DNA from: Actinoplanes oblitus
GTDB lineage: Bacteria > Actinomycetota > Actinomycetes > Mycobacteriales > Micromonosporaceae
Assembly (NCBI RefSeq): GCF_030252345.1
Contig: NZ_CP126980.1
Coordinates: 6,525,501 to 6,589,500 of the forward strand
DNA: 64,000 nucleotides
Direction: 5' to 3'
The translations under genes were made by a program, and so were the position numbers. The notes beneath the pieces were generated by a model. That model searched no databases and was not told the DNA's origin. It saw only the letters and a list, made by a program, of their open reading frames with translations. How positions within the stretch are numbered: position 1 is the stretch's first letter; each line of letters begins with the position of its first letter. Of the stretch, positions 41,424 through 49,930 are shown in pieces.

Positions 41424-42428
41424 ATGCGGGGACATACAGTGGCAATGCTTCTCCTTCCGCGGACCGCGCCGCTCGACGTCGGCATTCCCGCGCAGGTCTT
41501 CGCACCACGGCACGGACTCGACTACCGGATGATCCCGTGCGCGGCGCAACCCGGCCTGCAGCCCGGCCGTGACGGCCTCAGCTTCCACGTCGAGGCCGGG
41601 CTGGAAGCGGTGGCCGAGGCCGACACCGTCATCGTGCCCGGCTTCACCGACCCGACCGGCCCGGTCGAGCCCCGGGTGCTCGAGGCGCTGCGCGACGCGG
41701 CGTTCCGCGGCGCCCGGATCGTCTCCATCTGCACCGGCGCGTTCGCCCTGGCCGCGGCCGGCCTGCTGGACGGCAGGCGGGCGACCACGCACTGGTTGCA
41801 GGCCGCCACGCTGGCCGAGAAGTACCCCAAGGTGATCGTCGACGGCCGGGTGCTCTTCGTCGACGAGGGACAGATCCTGACGTCGGCGGGGGTGGCCGCG
41901 GGGATCGACCTCTGCCTGCACCTGGTCCGGCGCGACCACGGCGTCCAGGCGTCGAACGCGGTCGCCCGGGTGCTCGTCGCCGCGCCGTACCGCAGCGGTG
42001 GCCAGTCGCAGTACGTGCCGCGCACCATCCCGGAGCCGCTCGGCGACGTCTTCGCCGCGACCCGGGAGTGGGCGCTGCGGCACCTGGAGGAACCGCTGAC
42101 GGTCACCGCGCTGGCCCGGCACGCCGGGGTGTCGGCGCGCACGTTCGGCCGGCGGTTCGTCGAGGACACCGGGTACACGCCGATGCAGTGGGTGCTGCGC
42201 GCCCGCGTCGACCTGGCCCGGGAGCTGCTGGAACGTACCGATCTCGGGGTCGACCAGATCGCCGCGCGGGTCGGCGTCGGCACCGGGGCCAACCTGCGCA
42301 TGCACTTCCAGCGGATCCTGCGCACCTCGCCCAGCGAGTACCGGAAGGCCTTTGGCGGAAACCTTGCGCGGCCTGACTCTCGGCCACCTGCTCCGCGGTC
42401 CGTCGCCTGGGCAGGCTTATCGGCATGA
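41424..42428 (+). CDS. GlxA-type AraC-family transcriptional regulator
   Basis: About 334 residues (ATG 41424 or 41418; no clear ribosome site). The N-terminal half is a DJ-1/PfpI-like domain (HTVAMLLLPRTAPLDVGIPAQVF, ICTGAFALAAAGLLDGRRATTHW with the Cys nucleophile-elbow position retained). The C-terminal half is an AraC double helix-turn-helix (LTVTALARHAGVSARTFGRRF, QIAARVGVGTGANLRMHFQRI). Members often respond to amino- or amide-containing metabolites. Its stop overlaps the gap start as ATGA, an unexpected coupling to glycolysis. Confidence 0.87.
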   Translation: MRGHTVAMLLLPRTAPLDVGIPAQVFAPRHGLDYRMIPCAAQPGLQPGRDGLSFHVEAGLEAVAEADTVIVPGFTDPTGPVEPRVLEALRDAAFRGARIVSICTGAFALAAAGLLDGRRATTHWLQAATLAEKYPKVIVDGRVLFVDEGQILTSAGVAAGIDLCLHLVRRDHGVQASNAVARVLVAAPYRSGGQSQYVPRTIPEPLGDVFAATREWALRHLEEPLTVTALARHAGVSARTFGRRFVEDTGYTPMQWVLRARVDLARELLERTDLGVDQIAARVGVGTGANLRMHFQRILRTSPSEYRKAFGGNLARPDSRPPAPRSVAWAGLSA

Positions 42429-43432
42429 CAACTCCAGTCGGTACCACCCGGGTCGCCATCAACGGTTTCGGACGCATCGGCCGCAACGTCCTGCGGGCGG
42501 CCGCCCGCAGCGACGTCGAGATCGTCGCGATCAACGACCTCACCGACCCGGGCACGCTGGCCCACCTGCTGCGCTACGACAGCTCGCTGGGCCGCTTCGA
42601 CGGCAGCGTCGAGGCGCACGAGGACCACCTGATCGTGAACGGCCGGCGGATCGAGGTGACCGCCATCCGGACCCCGGCCGAGCTGCCCTGGAAGGACCTC
42701 GGCGTGGACGTCGCCCTGGAATCGACGGGCCGCTTCACCGCCGCTGACGACGCGCGCGCCCACCTGGCCGCCGGCGCCCGCAAGGTCCTGGTCGGCGCGC
42801 CGTCCAAGGGCGCCGACCTGACCATCGCCTACGGCCTGAACCACGGCGACTACGACCCGGCCGTGCACGACGTGGTCTCGAACGCCTCGTGCACCACCAA
42901 CGGCCTGGCCCCGATCGCCTCGGTCCTGGACGACCTGGCCACCATCGAGACCGGCTCGATGACCACCATCCACGCCTACACCCAGGAGCAGAACCTCCAG
43001 GACGGTCCGCACCGCGACCTGCGCCGGGCCCGCGCCGCCGCGCTGAACATCGCGCCGACCACCACCGGCGCCGCCACCGCCATCGGCCTGGTCCTGCCCC
43101 GGCTGGCCGGCAGGCTCACCGGTTACTCGGTCCGCGTCCCGGTCCCGGTCGGCTCGCTGGTCGAGCTGAACGCCGTGGTCGAGCGCCCGGTCACCGCCGA
43201 GGAGATCAACAGCGCGTTCGAGGCGGCGGCGGGTGGCCCGCTGCGCGGCGTGCTGGAGTACTCGGCGGACCCGCTGGTCTCCACCGACATCACCGGCAAC
43301 CCGGCATCGTCGATCTTCGACTCGCTGCTGACCGCGGCCAACGGGCGGCTGGTCAAGGTGGTGGCCTGGTACGACAACGAGTGGGGCTTCGCCAACCGCG
43401 TGGTCGACACGCTCACCCTGCTCGGCCGCTGA
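42425..43432 (+). CDS. gap: Glyceraldehyde-3-phosphate dehydrogenase, type I
   Basis: 335 residues. NAD-binding start VAINGFGRIGRNVLRAA, catalytic Cys in VSNASCTTNGLAP, IHAYTQEQNLQDGPHRDLRRAR, TGAATAIGLVLPRLAGRLTGYSVRVP and the closing WYDNEWGFANRVVDT. It oxidises and phosphorylates glyceraldehyde-3-phosphate to 1,3-bisphosphoglycerate. No pgk or tpi follows, so this is probably a second copy outside the main glycolytic cluster. Start coupled to the GlxA-type gene. Confidence 0.95.
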   Translation: MTTPVGTTRVAINGFGRIGRNVLRAAARSDVEIVAINDLTDPGTLAHLLRYDSSLGRFDGSVEAHEDHLIVNGRRIEVTAIRTPAELPWKDLGVDVALESTGRFTAADDARAHLAAGARKVLVGAPSKGADLTIAYGLNHGDYDPAVHDVVSNASCTTNGLAPIASVLDDLATIETGSMTTIHAYTQEQNLQDGPHRDLRRARAAALNIAPTTTGAATAIGLVLPRLAGRLTGYSVRVPVPVGSLVELNAVVERPVTAEEINSAFEAAAGGPLRGVLEYSADPLVSTDITGNPASSIFDSLLTAANGRLVKVVAWYDNEWGFANRVVDTLTLLGR

Positions 43433-43438
43433 CCCCCG

Positions 43439-43690
43439 CGGCTGGTCCTGGTGGTGCTCTCCCGGGGCCTGAGACCACCCCCAGCACCAGCCCAGCACCT
43501 GCGGCTGGTGGTGGGAGTGGTGTCCCGGGGCCTGAGACCACCCCCAGCACCAGCCCGGCACCTGCGGCTGGTGGTGGGAGTGGTGTCCCGGGGCCTGAGA
43601 CCACCCCCAGCACCAGCCCGGCACCTGCGGCTGGTCGTGGGAGTGGTCTCCCGGGCGCCGAGACCACCACCAGGACCAGCCCGGGAACCT
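43439..43690. repeat. 63-bp palindromic tandem repeat, four units
   Basis: Units start at 43439, 43502, 43565 and 43628. Each folds as GGCTGGTGGTGGGAGTGGT pairing with ACCACCCCCAGCACCAGCC (19-bp arms, few mismatches) around GTCCCGGGGCCTGAG. The array begins six bases after the gap stop and ends about 40 bases before the LacI start. Period 63 keeps frames open, but no ribosome site or codon bias supports coding. Confidence 0.9.
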
Positions 43691-43730
43691 CGGCGAACCG
43701 GGGCGCGGCGGTTGTCTCTATGCTGTGCGG

Positions 43731-44747
43731 ATGGCGGTCACCCTGGCAGATGTCGCCCGGCTGGCCGGGGTCTCCCCCGCCACCGTCTCCCGCGTGATCA
43801 ACGACAGCGCCAAGAAGGTCGCGCCCGAGCTGCGCGAGCGGGTCCTGGCCGCCGTCGCCGAGCTGCACTACGTGCCGAACGCGCACGCGCAGAACGTCGC
43901 CCGCCCCCGCAAGTCAGCGGTCGGGGTGATCGTGCACGACGTGTCCGACCCGTACTTCGCCGAGATCACCCGCGGGTTGCAGCGGCAGGCCGCGGCGCAC
44001 GACCGGCTCCTGGTGATCTGCAACAGCTACCGGGAGCCGGAGCGGGAGCTGGCCTATGTGGCGCTGCTGCGGGCCCAGCAGGTGCACGCGCTGATCCTGG
44101 CCGGCTCGGGCTATCACGACGACGCGTTCACCGCGCGGCTGAACGGCGAGCTGAACGCGTACCAGCAGGGCGGCGGCCGGGTCGCGGTGATCGGGCGGCA
44201 CGAGCTGGTCGGCAGCGCGGTGCTCCCGGCGAACGAGGCCGGCGCCTACCAGCTGGCCTGCCGGGTGCTCGGCCTCGGCCACCAGCGGATCGGGGTGATC
44301 GCCGGGCCGCGGGCGCTGACCACCACCACCGACCGGCTCTCCGGTGTCCGCCGCGCCGCCGGCGAGCTGGGGGTGCCGCTGCCCCCGGAGCAGATCGTCT
44401 ACGCCGACTTCACCCGCGACGGGGGCGCCGTCGCGGCCGCCGAGCTGCTCGCCGCGGCGCCCGGCCTGACCGCCATCCTGGCGCTCAACGATTCGATGGC
44501 GGTGGGCACCCTGGCCACCCTGCGCGAGCGCGGTGTCGCGGTGCCCGAGCAGATCTCGGTGACCGGTTTCGACGACATGCCGATCGCCCGGGACGTGACC
44601 CCGGCGCTGACCACGGTCCGGTTGCCGCTGGTCGACATGGGCGAGCGGGCGATGGCCCTGGCCCTGGGCGACGACCCGGGCCCGGTGTCCGAGCCCGCCC
44701 ACGCCGAGATCATCTGGCGTGCCAGCTGCGCCGCGCCACCCCGCTAG
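43731..44747 (+). CDS. LacI-family transcriptional regulator
   Basis: 338 residues from ATG 43731 (GTG 43725 also in frame). Helix-turn-helix VTLADVARLAGVSPATVSRVIND, hinge YVPNAHAQNVARPRKSAVGVIV, sugar-binding core with DPYFAEITRGLQ, ALILAGSGY, VLGLGHQRIGVIAGP and ISVTGFDDMPIARDVTPALTTV. The ligand is unknown; no sugar transporter or enzyme is adjacent, so its targets are elsewhere. Its 3' end overlaps the opposing small membrane gene by four bases. Confidence 0.9.
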   Translation: MAVTLADVARLAGVSPATVSRVINDSAKKVAPELRERVLAAVAELHYVPNAHAQNVARPRKSAVGVIVHDVSDPYFAEITRGLQRQAAAHDRLLVICNSYREPERELAYVALLRAQQVHALILAGSGYHDDAFTARLNGELNAYQQGGGRVAVIGRHELVGSAVLPANEAGAYQLACRVLGLGHQRIGVIAGPRALTTTTDRLSGVRRAAGELGVPLPPEQIVYADFTRDGGAVAAAELLAAAPGLTAILALNDSMAVGTLATLRERGVAVPEQISVTGFDDMPIARDVTPALTTVRLPLVDMGERAMALALGDDPGPVSEPAHAEIIWRASCAAPPR

Positions 44748-45190
44748 TCGAGCAGCCACACCGTCAGTGCCGTGCCGTAAGGCGTGGCGGCCAACAGCAG
44801 CAACCCCAGCCAGACCGCGCTGAGCACGGCGAGCCGTGCCGTGCCGCGCCGGTCACCCGAGCGAACCGCGTGCACCAGCGTCGCCAGGCCGAAGAGGACC
44901 ATCGCGATCCCGATCGGGTAGACCAGCCAGGCGATCAGCCGGCACACCCCGAGGATCCAGACGAGCGGGTTCCACAGCGAGTCCGGCCCGATGTCCATCG
45001 ACGCTTTCGGATCGTCCAGTCGCCCCAGCCCGGGGTGCAGGAGCGCGCCGAGGTCGTCGGCGCGCACGGCCGCCAGGACCAGGATGCCGAAGCTGCCGAT
45101 TAGGTACGCCACCAGCAGCACCAGTTGCACCCACACGACCACCCGTCCGGTCGTGGTGGCGCCCCGGCGAACGGGATAGACATCAGTCAC
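44744..45190 (-). CDS. Small four-helix membrane protein
   Basis: 148 residues from GTG 45190. Hydrophobic segments at about 18-42, 75-98 and 118-142 (the middle one possibly two helices), with a short acidic extracellular loop (RADDLGALLHPG, DDPKASMD). No family recognised. Convergent with the LacI gene. Confidence 0.6.
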   Translation of the reverse strand: MTDVYPVRRGATTTGRVVVWVQLVLLVAYLIGSFGILVLAAVRADDLGALLHPGLGRLDDPKASMDIGPDSLWNPLVWILGVCRLIAWLVYPIGIAMVLFGLATLVHAVRSGDRRGTARLAVLSAVWLGLLLLAATPYGTALTVWLLD

Positions 45191-45250
45191 CCGGGCAATC
45201 TACCCGCGATCACGCCGCTGGTGGGCCCGCCGGCGTACCGAAAAGGCCGA

Positions 45251-45276
45251 AGCGGTCCCGGGCAGCCGGGACCGCT
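45251..45276. terminator. Terminator hairpin after the large membrane protein gene
   Basis: AGCGGTCCCGG (45251-45261) pairs with CCGGGACCGCT (45266-45276) around GCAG, 17 bases past the stop of the leftward membrane-protein gene. Confidence 0.75.
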
Positions 45277-45292
45277 CCGCCGGCGGCGGATC

Positions 45293-47341
45293 TCACGCCG
45301 GGGCGCTCTCCGCGGCCTGGTCCTCGATGATCGTCTTGATCCGGTCGGCGCGGGTCTGGCTCTTGACGCCGGTCACCGCCGTCACCCGGTACCTGGTGAG
45401 CCTCCCGGTGGTGCGCAGGTGCTCGTGCAGCTGCGGGCCGAACTGCTCGACGATCTCCTCGTCGCTCGGGCCGCGACCACCCTGCGGGCGGGGCAGCAGG
45501 TGCTGCCAGGGCTGGTCGCCGCCGGTCGGCTGGCCGCCGAGCGCGGAGAGGTAGTCGCTGACGAACTCGCGGATCGTCTCGTCGTCCAGCCGGGGCACGC
45601 TCGGCGCCAGCATCATCGCCAGCTCCCGCGGGTCGGTGACGTCGCTGCCCTCCATCTCCTCGATCAGCGCGGCCCGCAGCTCCTCGATCGCCGCCATCCA
45701 GGCCGGCGAGCCGACCGGCGCGGTGACCGGGTCCGGCAGCAGGTCGCGCCACGGGAAGGCGGCGTCGCCGGGCTCGCCGTTCATCTCCCGGACGTAGTCG
45801 TTGACGAACGAGCGGACCACGCCCTCGCCCAGGTCCGGCACGCGCGGGGCCAGCGTGCGGACCAGCTCGGCAACCCGGGTGTAGGTCATCTCGGACAGGT
45901 TGTCGGCGGTGATCTCGTCGGCGACCAGGCGGCTGAGCCGCTCGACGGCGAGCCGCCACCACGGGGAGCCGACGATGTTCACGGCGCGCTGGGCGCCGGT
46001 CGGGGTGGCCGCCCAGGAGGGCAGGCCGCCACCGTTGGTGCCGTTGCCGTTGGCACCGTTGCCGTTGCCGTTGGCGCCGTTGCCGTTGCCGTTGGTGCCG
46101 TTGCCGTTCGCCTGCGGGACCGGGGTCGTGGCGAGGAACGGGCGCGGCGCGGCGGCGGCCGGGATCGAGCCCAGCACCGCGGGCACCGCGCCGGGCACCG
46201 TCGCCTCCTCCTCGGGCCGGCGCGGGGCCGGGACCGGAGCCGCCGGCGCCACGGGCGCCACGGGCGCCACCGGAGCCGTCGCCTCCGGAGCCGGCATGCC
46301 GAGCATCTCCTCCGGGGTCACCGCCGCCGCCAGGCGCTCGCCCAGCGACGGCGTCTCCGCCGTCGAGTTCACCAGCGCGGCGAGCTTCGCCACTGTCGGC
46401 CGGACCGGCACGTCCTCGATGACCGGCGCCGGCGGCACGAACTGCACCGGCGGCGCGGTCCGCAGCGGCGCGGTGGCCGGCTCGTCGACAGTGGCGGCCG
46501 CCACCGGTGCCGGCGCGGCGATCACCGGCGTGGCCGGCCGGGCGTCGGCCGGGATCAGCAGGTCCATCACCCGCTGGATCCGGGCCAGCTGCCCGATCAC
46601 CTCGTCCACCACCGGCTCACCGGCGGTCCGGGCGTCCTTCAGCAGCCGGTTGCGCCACCACGACCTCGGCCAGCGGGCCGAACTGACCCGGTGGTGGTTG
46701 ACCACCATCCGGCGGACCTGCCGCTCGGCGGCCATCCGGGTCAGGTCCGGGTCGTCGTCCGGGATCAGCCAGCCCCACCGCTCGGCGAGCCGCCGCGGGC
46801 TGTAGGCGAACCGGCCGCGCCGGACCCGCTGCCCGGCCGCGGTCAGCGCCGCCCACCACATCAGGAAGATCACGCAGGGCACCGCGAGTCGCAGCAGCTT
46901 CTCGGTGCCGGTGACCGCGTTGCTGGCCACGATGATGCCGGAGACGGCAGCGATCAGCGCCGCGATCCACAGCATCGGGCCGGGGTGGCCGGGCGTCTCG
47001 ATCTTGCCGTCCGGCCCGTAGACCGACGTGTTGCGGTACTGCTCGGCGGCGAGCGAGGTGGCGGTCAGGAAGCAGATCTCGAAGACCGCGAAGACCAGGA
47101 TCGCGAACACCTTGGGCAGGTGCAGCTGCTCGGTCGCGATCACCCACATGCCCTCGGCGTTGAGCAGCAACGCCAGGTTCATGCTGAACGACAGCGCGAT
47201 CGGGCGCAGCGGCTTGCCGGACCGTTTCGCCCAGATCGCGAAGCTGATCAGCAGGACCACGCCGAGCAGGCCGCCGGCCAGGGAGACCAGGGCGGCGTAG
47301 TCCTGCCAGAGGTTGGCCAACTGATCGTTGAACTGCTTCAT
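45293..47341 (-). CDS. Large membrane protein with repeated C-terminal modules
   Basis: 682 residues. About five transmembrane helices lie in the first 175 residues, then an arginine-rich cytosolic region (RRMVVNHHRVSSARWPRSWW), a long Pro/Ala/Val-rich stretch with an Asn-Gly repeat (NGNGTNGNGNGANGNG), and two related C-terminal modules of about 80 residues, each with SP.W..A.E.L, an acidic helix, a REFV/RSFV..Y motif and PW..LLP.P. ATG 47341 overlaps the preceding RHH-like stop as ATGA. It loosely recalls membrane proteins of actinomycete conjugative elements, but I cannot assign it. Confidence 0.6.
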   Translation of the reverse strand: MKQFNDQLANLWQDYAALVSLAGGLLGVVLLISFAIWAKRSGKPLRPIALSFSMNLALLLNAEGMWVIATEQLHLPKVFAILVFAVFEICFLTATSLAAEQYRNTSVYGPDGKIETPGHPGPMLWIAALIAAVSGIIVASNAVTGTEKLLRLAVPCVIFLMWWAALTAAGQRVRRGRFAYSPRRLAERWGWLIPDDDPDLTRMAAERQVRRMVVNHHRVSSARWPRSWWRNRLLKDARTAGEPVVDEVIGQLARIQRVMDLLIPADARPATPVIAAPAPVAAATVDEPATAPLRTAPPVQFVPPAPVIEDVPVRPTVAKLAALVNSTAETPSLGERLAAAVTPEEMLGMPAPEATAPVAPVAPVAPAAPVPAPRRPEEEATVPGAVPAVLGSIPAAAAPRPFLATTPVPQANGNGTNGNGNGANGNGNGANGNGTNGGGLPSWAATPTGAQRAVNIVGSPWWRLAVERLSRLVADEITADNLSEMTYTRVAELVRTLAPRVPDLGEGVVRSFVNDYVREMNGEPGDAAFPWRDLLPDPVTAPVGSPAWMAAIEELRAALIEEMEGSDVTDPRELAMMLAPSVPRLDDETIREFVSDYLSALGGQPTGGDQPWQHLLPRPQGGRGPSDEEIVEQFGPQLHEHLRTTGRLTRYRVTAVTGVKSQTRADRIKTIIEDQAAESAPA

Positions 47342-47748
47342 ACGGGGAGGCCCTTCATCGGAACCGGAAGATACGCGTCGAGTGCGGCAGCGATCAGCGC
47401 GGACCGGTTGCCGGCGGTGTGCCGGCCGGCCAGCCCGTCGATCACGGCGAGGTTCTCCGGGTTCGGCCGGATCGACACCTGCACCTGGTCCTCCAGGTGC
47501 TGGCGCCGGCCGGAACGCTGGGCCACGAAAAGACCGTCCTCGGCCATCGGGGTGCCGGTGAGCTCGGCGAGGCGGGGGTGCGTGTCGTTCAGCGCGTCGA
47601 ACACGATCTGCGTGTGTGACCGCCCGGTCGCGGCCGCGTGCGCCCGGAGCCGGGACCGCAGGCTGACCGCGAGATAGACCACCACGCTGCTTCCGGTGAT
47701 CGTGCGTGCGCTGCCCGGCACGGCGGACCCTCCTCGTCGTCGGGGCAT
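47338..47748 (-). CDS. Ribbon-helix-helix-like DNA-binding protein
   Basis: 136 residues. Two stretches have the strand-helix-helix look of CopG/Arc proteins: VVVYLAVSLRSRLRAHAAAT followed by a helix, and near the C-terminus VQVSIRPNPENLAVIDGLAG followed by NRSALIAAALDAYL. A single chain with two such units could bind an operator alone. The gene is translationally coupled to the large membrane protein and lies about 65 bases downstream of a perfect 13-bp palindrome, a good autoregulation candidate. Confidence 0.62.
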   Translation of the reverse strand: MPRRRGGSAVPGSARTITGSSVVVYLAVSLRSRLRAHAAATGRSHTQIVFDALNDTHPRLAELTGTPMAEDGLFVAQRSGRRQHLEDQVQVSIRPNPENLAVIDGLAGRHTAGNRSALIAAALDAYLPVPMKGLPV

Positions 47749-47802
47749 TCTTGCTGGCGCGGATTTCTATCACGTAACCGCCCGGCACGCGAAAAGGCCA
47801 GC

Positions 47803-47832
47803 TACCGCAGTGCTATCCGATAGCTGCCGGTA
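47803..47832. promoter_or_regulatory. Nested palindrome upstream of the RHH-like gene
   Basis: GCTATCCGATAGC at 47812-47824 is a perfect inverted repeat about one base, and outer arms TACCGCA and TGCCGGTA extend the symmetry with a small bulge. It sits 64-76 bases upstream of the RHH-like start and is a likely operator or leader hairpin. Confidence 0.55.
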
Positions 47833-47852
47833 AGCGATCTCCCCTGATCGGG

Positions 47853-48275
47853 TTACTCGCCGCGCTCGGCCCGGCGCTGCACGAAGTCCGCCCACCGTGG
47901 ATCCTGCTCGCCCCGTCCCGGTCCACCGAAATCGAGCGGGTCCATCCGCGACACCAGGACGGCCGCGGTGAGCAGCACGCCCAGCGCCACGACGCCGAGC
48001 ACCGCGTCGACCAGCGGGAACCAGCCGGCCAGCGGGAACGCGTCGAGACCGGCCTGCGCCTCGGCCACCCGGGTGAGGTCCGGCAGCAGCGCGTCGGTCT
48101 GATCGGAGACCTCGCCCGGGACGCTGCTGAGGCCGATCATCATGCCACTCCCGGCCAGCGCCCCGATCCGCCACCAGCAGGCGCACGCCAGGGCACCCAT
48201 CAGCGCGGCCGTCGCCGCGTACACCCAGAGGAGCGCGGCGGACCGCCGGACCGCCGATGGCACTCGCCGTCTCAT
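47853..48275 (-). CDS. Small two-helix membrane protein
   Basis: 140 residues from ATG 48275, chosen for GGGAGAG just upstream; ATG 48302 and 48317 are also in frame. Two transmembrane helices (about 15-40 and 85-110) flank an extracellular loop of about 45 residues. The basic N-terminus and acidic C-terminus are cytosolic. No family recognised. Same strand as the RHH/membrane operon but 104 bases before it. Confidence 0.58.
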   Translation of the reverse strand: MRRRVPSAVRRSAALLWVYAATAALMGALACACWWRIGALAGSGMMIGLSSVPGEVSDQTDALLPDLTRVAEAQAGLDAFPLAGWFPLVDAVLGVVALGVLLTAAVLVSRMDPLDFGGPGRGEQDPRWADFVQRRAERGE

Positions 48276-48333
48276 CGCTCTCCCGGCATCGATGTCGATC
48301 ATGATCGCTGGGAGCATAGTGTCCGGACACGGC

Positions 48334-48357
48334 GAAGGGGCCCCGGAGGGCCCCTTC
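48334..48357. terminator. Terminator hairpin after the triple-repeat protein gene
   Basis: GAAGGGGCCC pairs with GGGCCCCTTC across a four-base loop, 14 bases beyond the leftward gene's stop codon. Confidence 0.8.
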
Positions 48358-48371
48358 CGTTCGTTACCGGA

Positions 48372-49565
48372 TCACTTGTTGAGCGAGCAGGTGGAGAGAC
48401 CCTCGGCGTTCAGGTTCGGCTTCGCGGCGGTCCGCCCGATCGCGGTCTCCATCCGGTTGATCGTCGAGAACCGCTTGTCCTTCAGCGGGCCGAGGATCGC
48501 GTTCTGGATGAAGTTCGGACCACCCTGGCCGACGGAGCTGGCCAGCCGCTTGTTCGCCTCCTGGATCTGGGTGTCCAGCAGCGCCAGGTTCCGGTCGATC
48601 TCGGCCTGCGCGGACGCCGGGATCGCCACGTTGATCTTCACGGCCGGGCAGTTCACGGTCGGCGCGTTGGCGGCCACCTCGGCCGGGTCCTGGGTCCGCA
48701 CCGTGGTCTGCTCCGGCGCCGCGTTGCCGCCGCCGTTCGCGTTCAGGGTGCACGGCGACAGGCCCTCGGCGTTCAGGTCCGGCTTGGCCGCGGCCCGGCC
48801 GATAGCCGTTTCCATCCGGTTGATGGCCGCGAACCGCTTACCCTGCAGCGGGCCGAGAATCGCATTCTGAATGAAGTTCTTGCCGCCCTGGCCGACCGTG
48901 TCGGCGATCCGCTTGTTCGCTTCCTGGATCTGGGTGTTCAGCAGCGCGAGATTCCGCTCGATCTCGGCCTTGGCCGATGCCGGAACGGCCGGAAGCTTGT
49001 CGCCGACCGTCGGGCAGTTCACCGTCGGCAGGCCCTGCGCCGCACCATTTCCGGTCGCCGCGCCATTCCCGTTCGCCGCCGCGGTCGCCGCGGCCACCGC
49101 CGTCGGTTCCGGCGCCGCATTGCCGCCGCCCTTCTGGTTCAGCGCACAGGTGGCGAGCGAGTCGACCGGCAGATTCGGCTTGGCCGCGGACCGCCCGATG
49201 GAAATGGCGATCCGGTCGATCGTCGAGGCCCGCTTGTCCTTCAGCGGCCCGAGGATCGCGTTCTGGATGAAGTTCGGACCGCCCTGCCCGACGGACGTGG
49301 CGAGCCGCTTGTTCGCCTCCTGGATCTGGGTGTTCAGCAGCGCCAGGTTCCGCTCGACCTCGGCCTTGGCCTTGGCCGGGATGGCCGGCAGCTGCGGCGC
49401 GACCTGCGGACAGTTGACCGTCGGCACGGCCTCCGAGGTCGCCGCGTTCGCCACACCGAGCCCCACACCGGCCAGGGCCACCGCCACGCCCGCGATGCCG
49501 GCCACCCGCCAGCGCCGGACCTGGGATCCTCCCGCGTTACTCCGGTAGCTCCGGTACCGCTTCAT
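48372..49565 (-). CDS. Secreted protein of three tandem ~94-residue repeats
   Basis: 397 residues with a basic N-terminus and signal peptide to about 41. Repeats at 49-143, 181-275 and 303-396 share VNCP, RNLALLNTQIQEANKR, VGQGG.NFIQNAILGPL, I.R....IGR.AAKP and a terminal C.LN. Each has one Cys at its start and one near its end (52/140, 184/272, 306/393), suggesting one disulfide per unit. Linkers are Gly/Asn/Ala-rich. The family is unknown to me. A CebR-like site 45 bases upstream hints at cellulose-linked expression. Confidence 0.72.
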   Translation of the reverse strand: MKRYRSYRSNAGGSQVRRWRVAGIAGVAVALAGVGLGVANAATSEAVPTVNCPQVAPQLPAIPAKAKAEVERNLALLNTQIQEANKRLATSVGQGGPNFIQNAILGPLKDKRASTIDRIAISIGRSAAKPNLPVDSLATCALNQKGGGNAAPEPTAVAAATAAANGNGAATGNGAAQGLPTVNCPTVGDKLPAVPASAKAEIERNLALLNTQIQEANKRIADTVGQGGKNFIQNAILGPLQGKRFAAINRMETAIGRAAAKPDLNAEGLSPCTLNANGGGNAAPEQTTVRTQDPAEVAANAPTVNCPAVKINVAIPASAQAEIDRNLALLDTQIQEANKRLASSVGQGGPNFIQNAILGPLKDKRFSTINRMETAIGRTAAKPNLNAEGLSTCSLNK

Positions 49566-49930
49566 GTGTGTCGCCCTCCTGCTCGAACCGCGTTCTCATC
49601 CCGTCCTTACGGGAACGCTCCCACTCCGGATCGAACTAAAGGAAAACTTAAGGAACCGCCCGCTGCTTTATTAAGGTGCCACTTATCAAGATCATGACTG
49701 ACCAGGGACATTTATCAGACTCACAGGAAGCTTTCCAAAAACCCTTTCCGGTACGCCGGCCCCCCATCACAACCGCAAGCGACCGTCCCGTGACCACACG
49801 CGATCACCGCTCCACCCAAGACCCGCTCGGCGACCGCCGGGCGGAATCCGTGGTGGCGGTTCACAGCCGGAATCCGCCGCATTTCTCGCGCCCCCCTTTC
49901 CCCGATGGTCGTGTGCCAGACTCGGCCACC
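49566..49930. other. Divergent intergenic region
   Basis: No gene seen in 365 bases. It holds the CebR-like site at 49610-49623, an AT-rich stretch at 49632-49700 suited to promoters, TTAAGGTGC at 49671-49679 (also found at 1136) and one copy of the 14-mer CTTTCCGGTACGCC at 49744-49757. Confidence 0.45.
49610..49623. promoter_or_regulatory. CebR-like operator upstream of the triple-repeat gene
   Basis: CGGGAACGCTCCCA matches the CebR 14-mer at 12 of 14 positions and lies 45-58 bases before the start codon at 49565, where it would overlap a promoter. Confidence 0.55.

Noticed and set aside
43413..43886. Long open frames through the 63-bp array
   Set aside because: They stay open only because 63 is a multiple of three. 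There is no ribosome site, and the peptide is a Val/Gly/Pro repeat in both strands.
43451..45103. 550-codon rightward frame overlapping the LacI gene
   Set aside because: It overlaps a clear LacI protein in another frame and passes through the hairpin array; Arg/Ala/Pro-rich with no domain.
45293..48317. Integrated conjugative element
   Set aside because: The membrane protein and RHH-like gene recall such elements, but I find no integrase, excisionase, relaxase, FtsK-like translocase, att duplication or tRNA target in the window.
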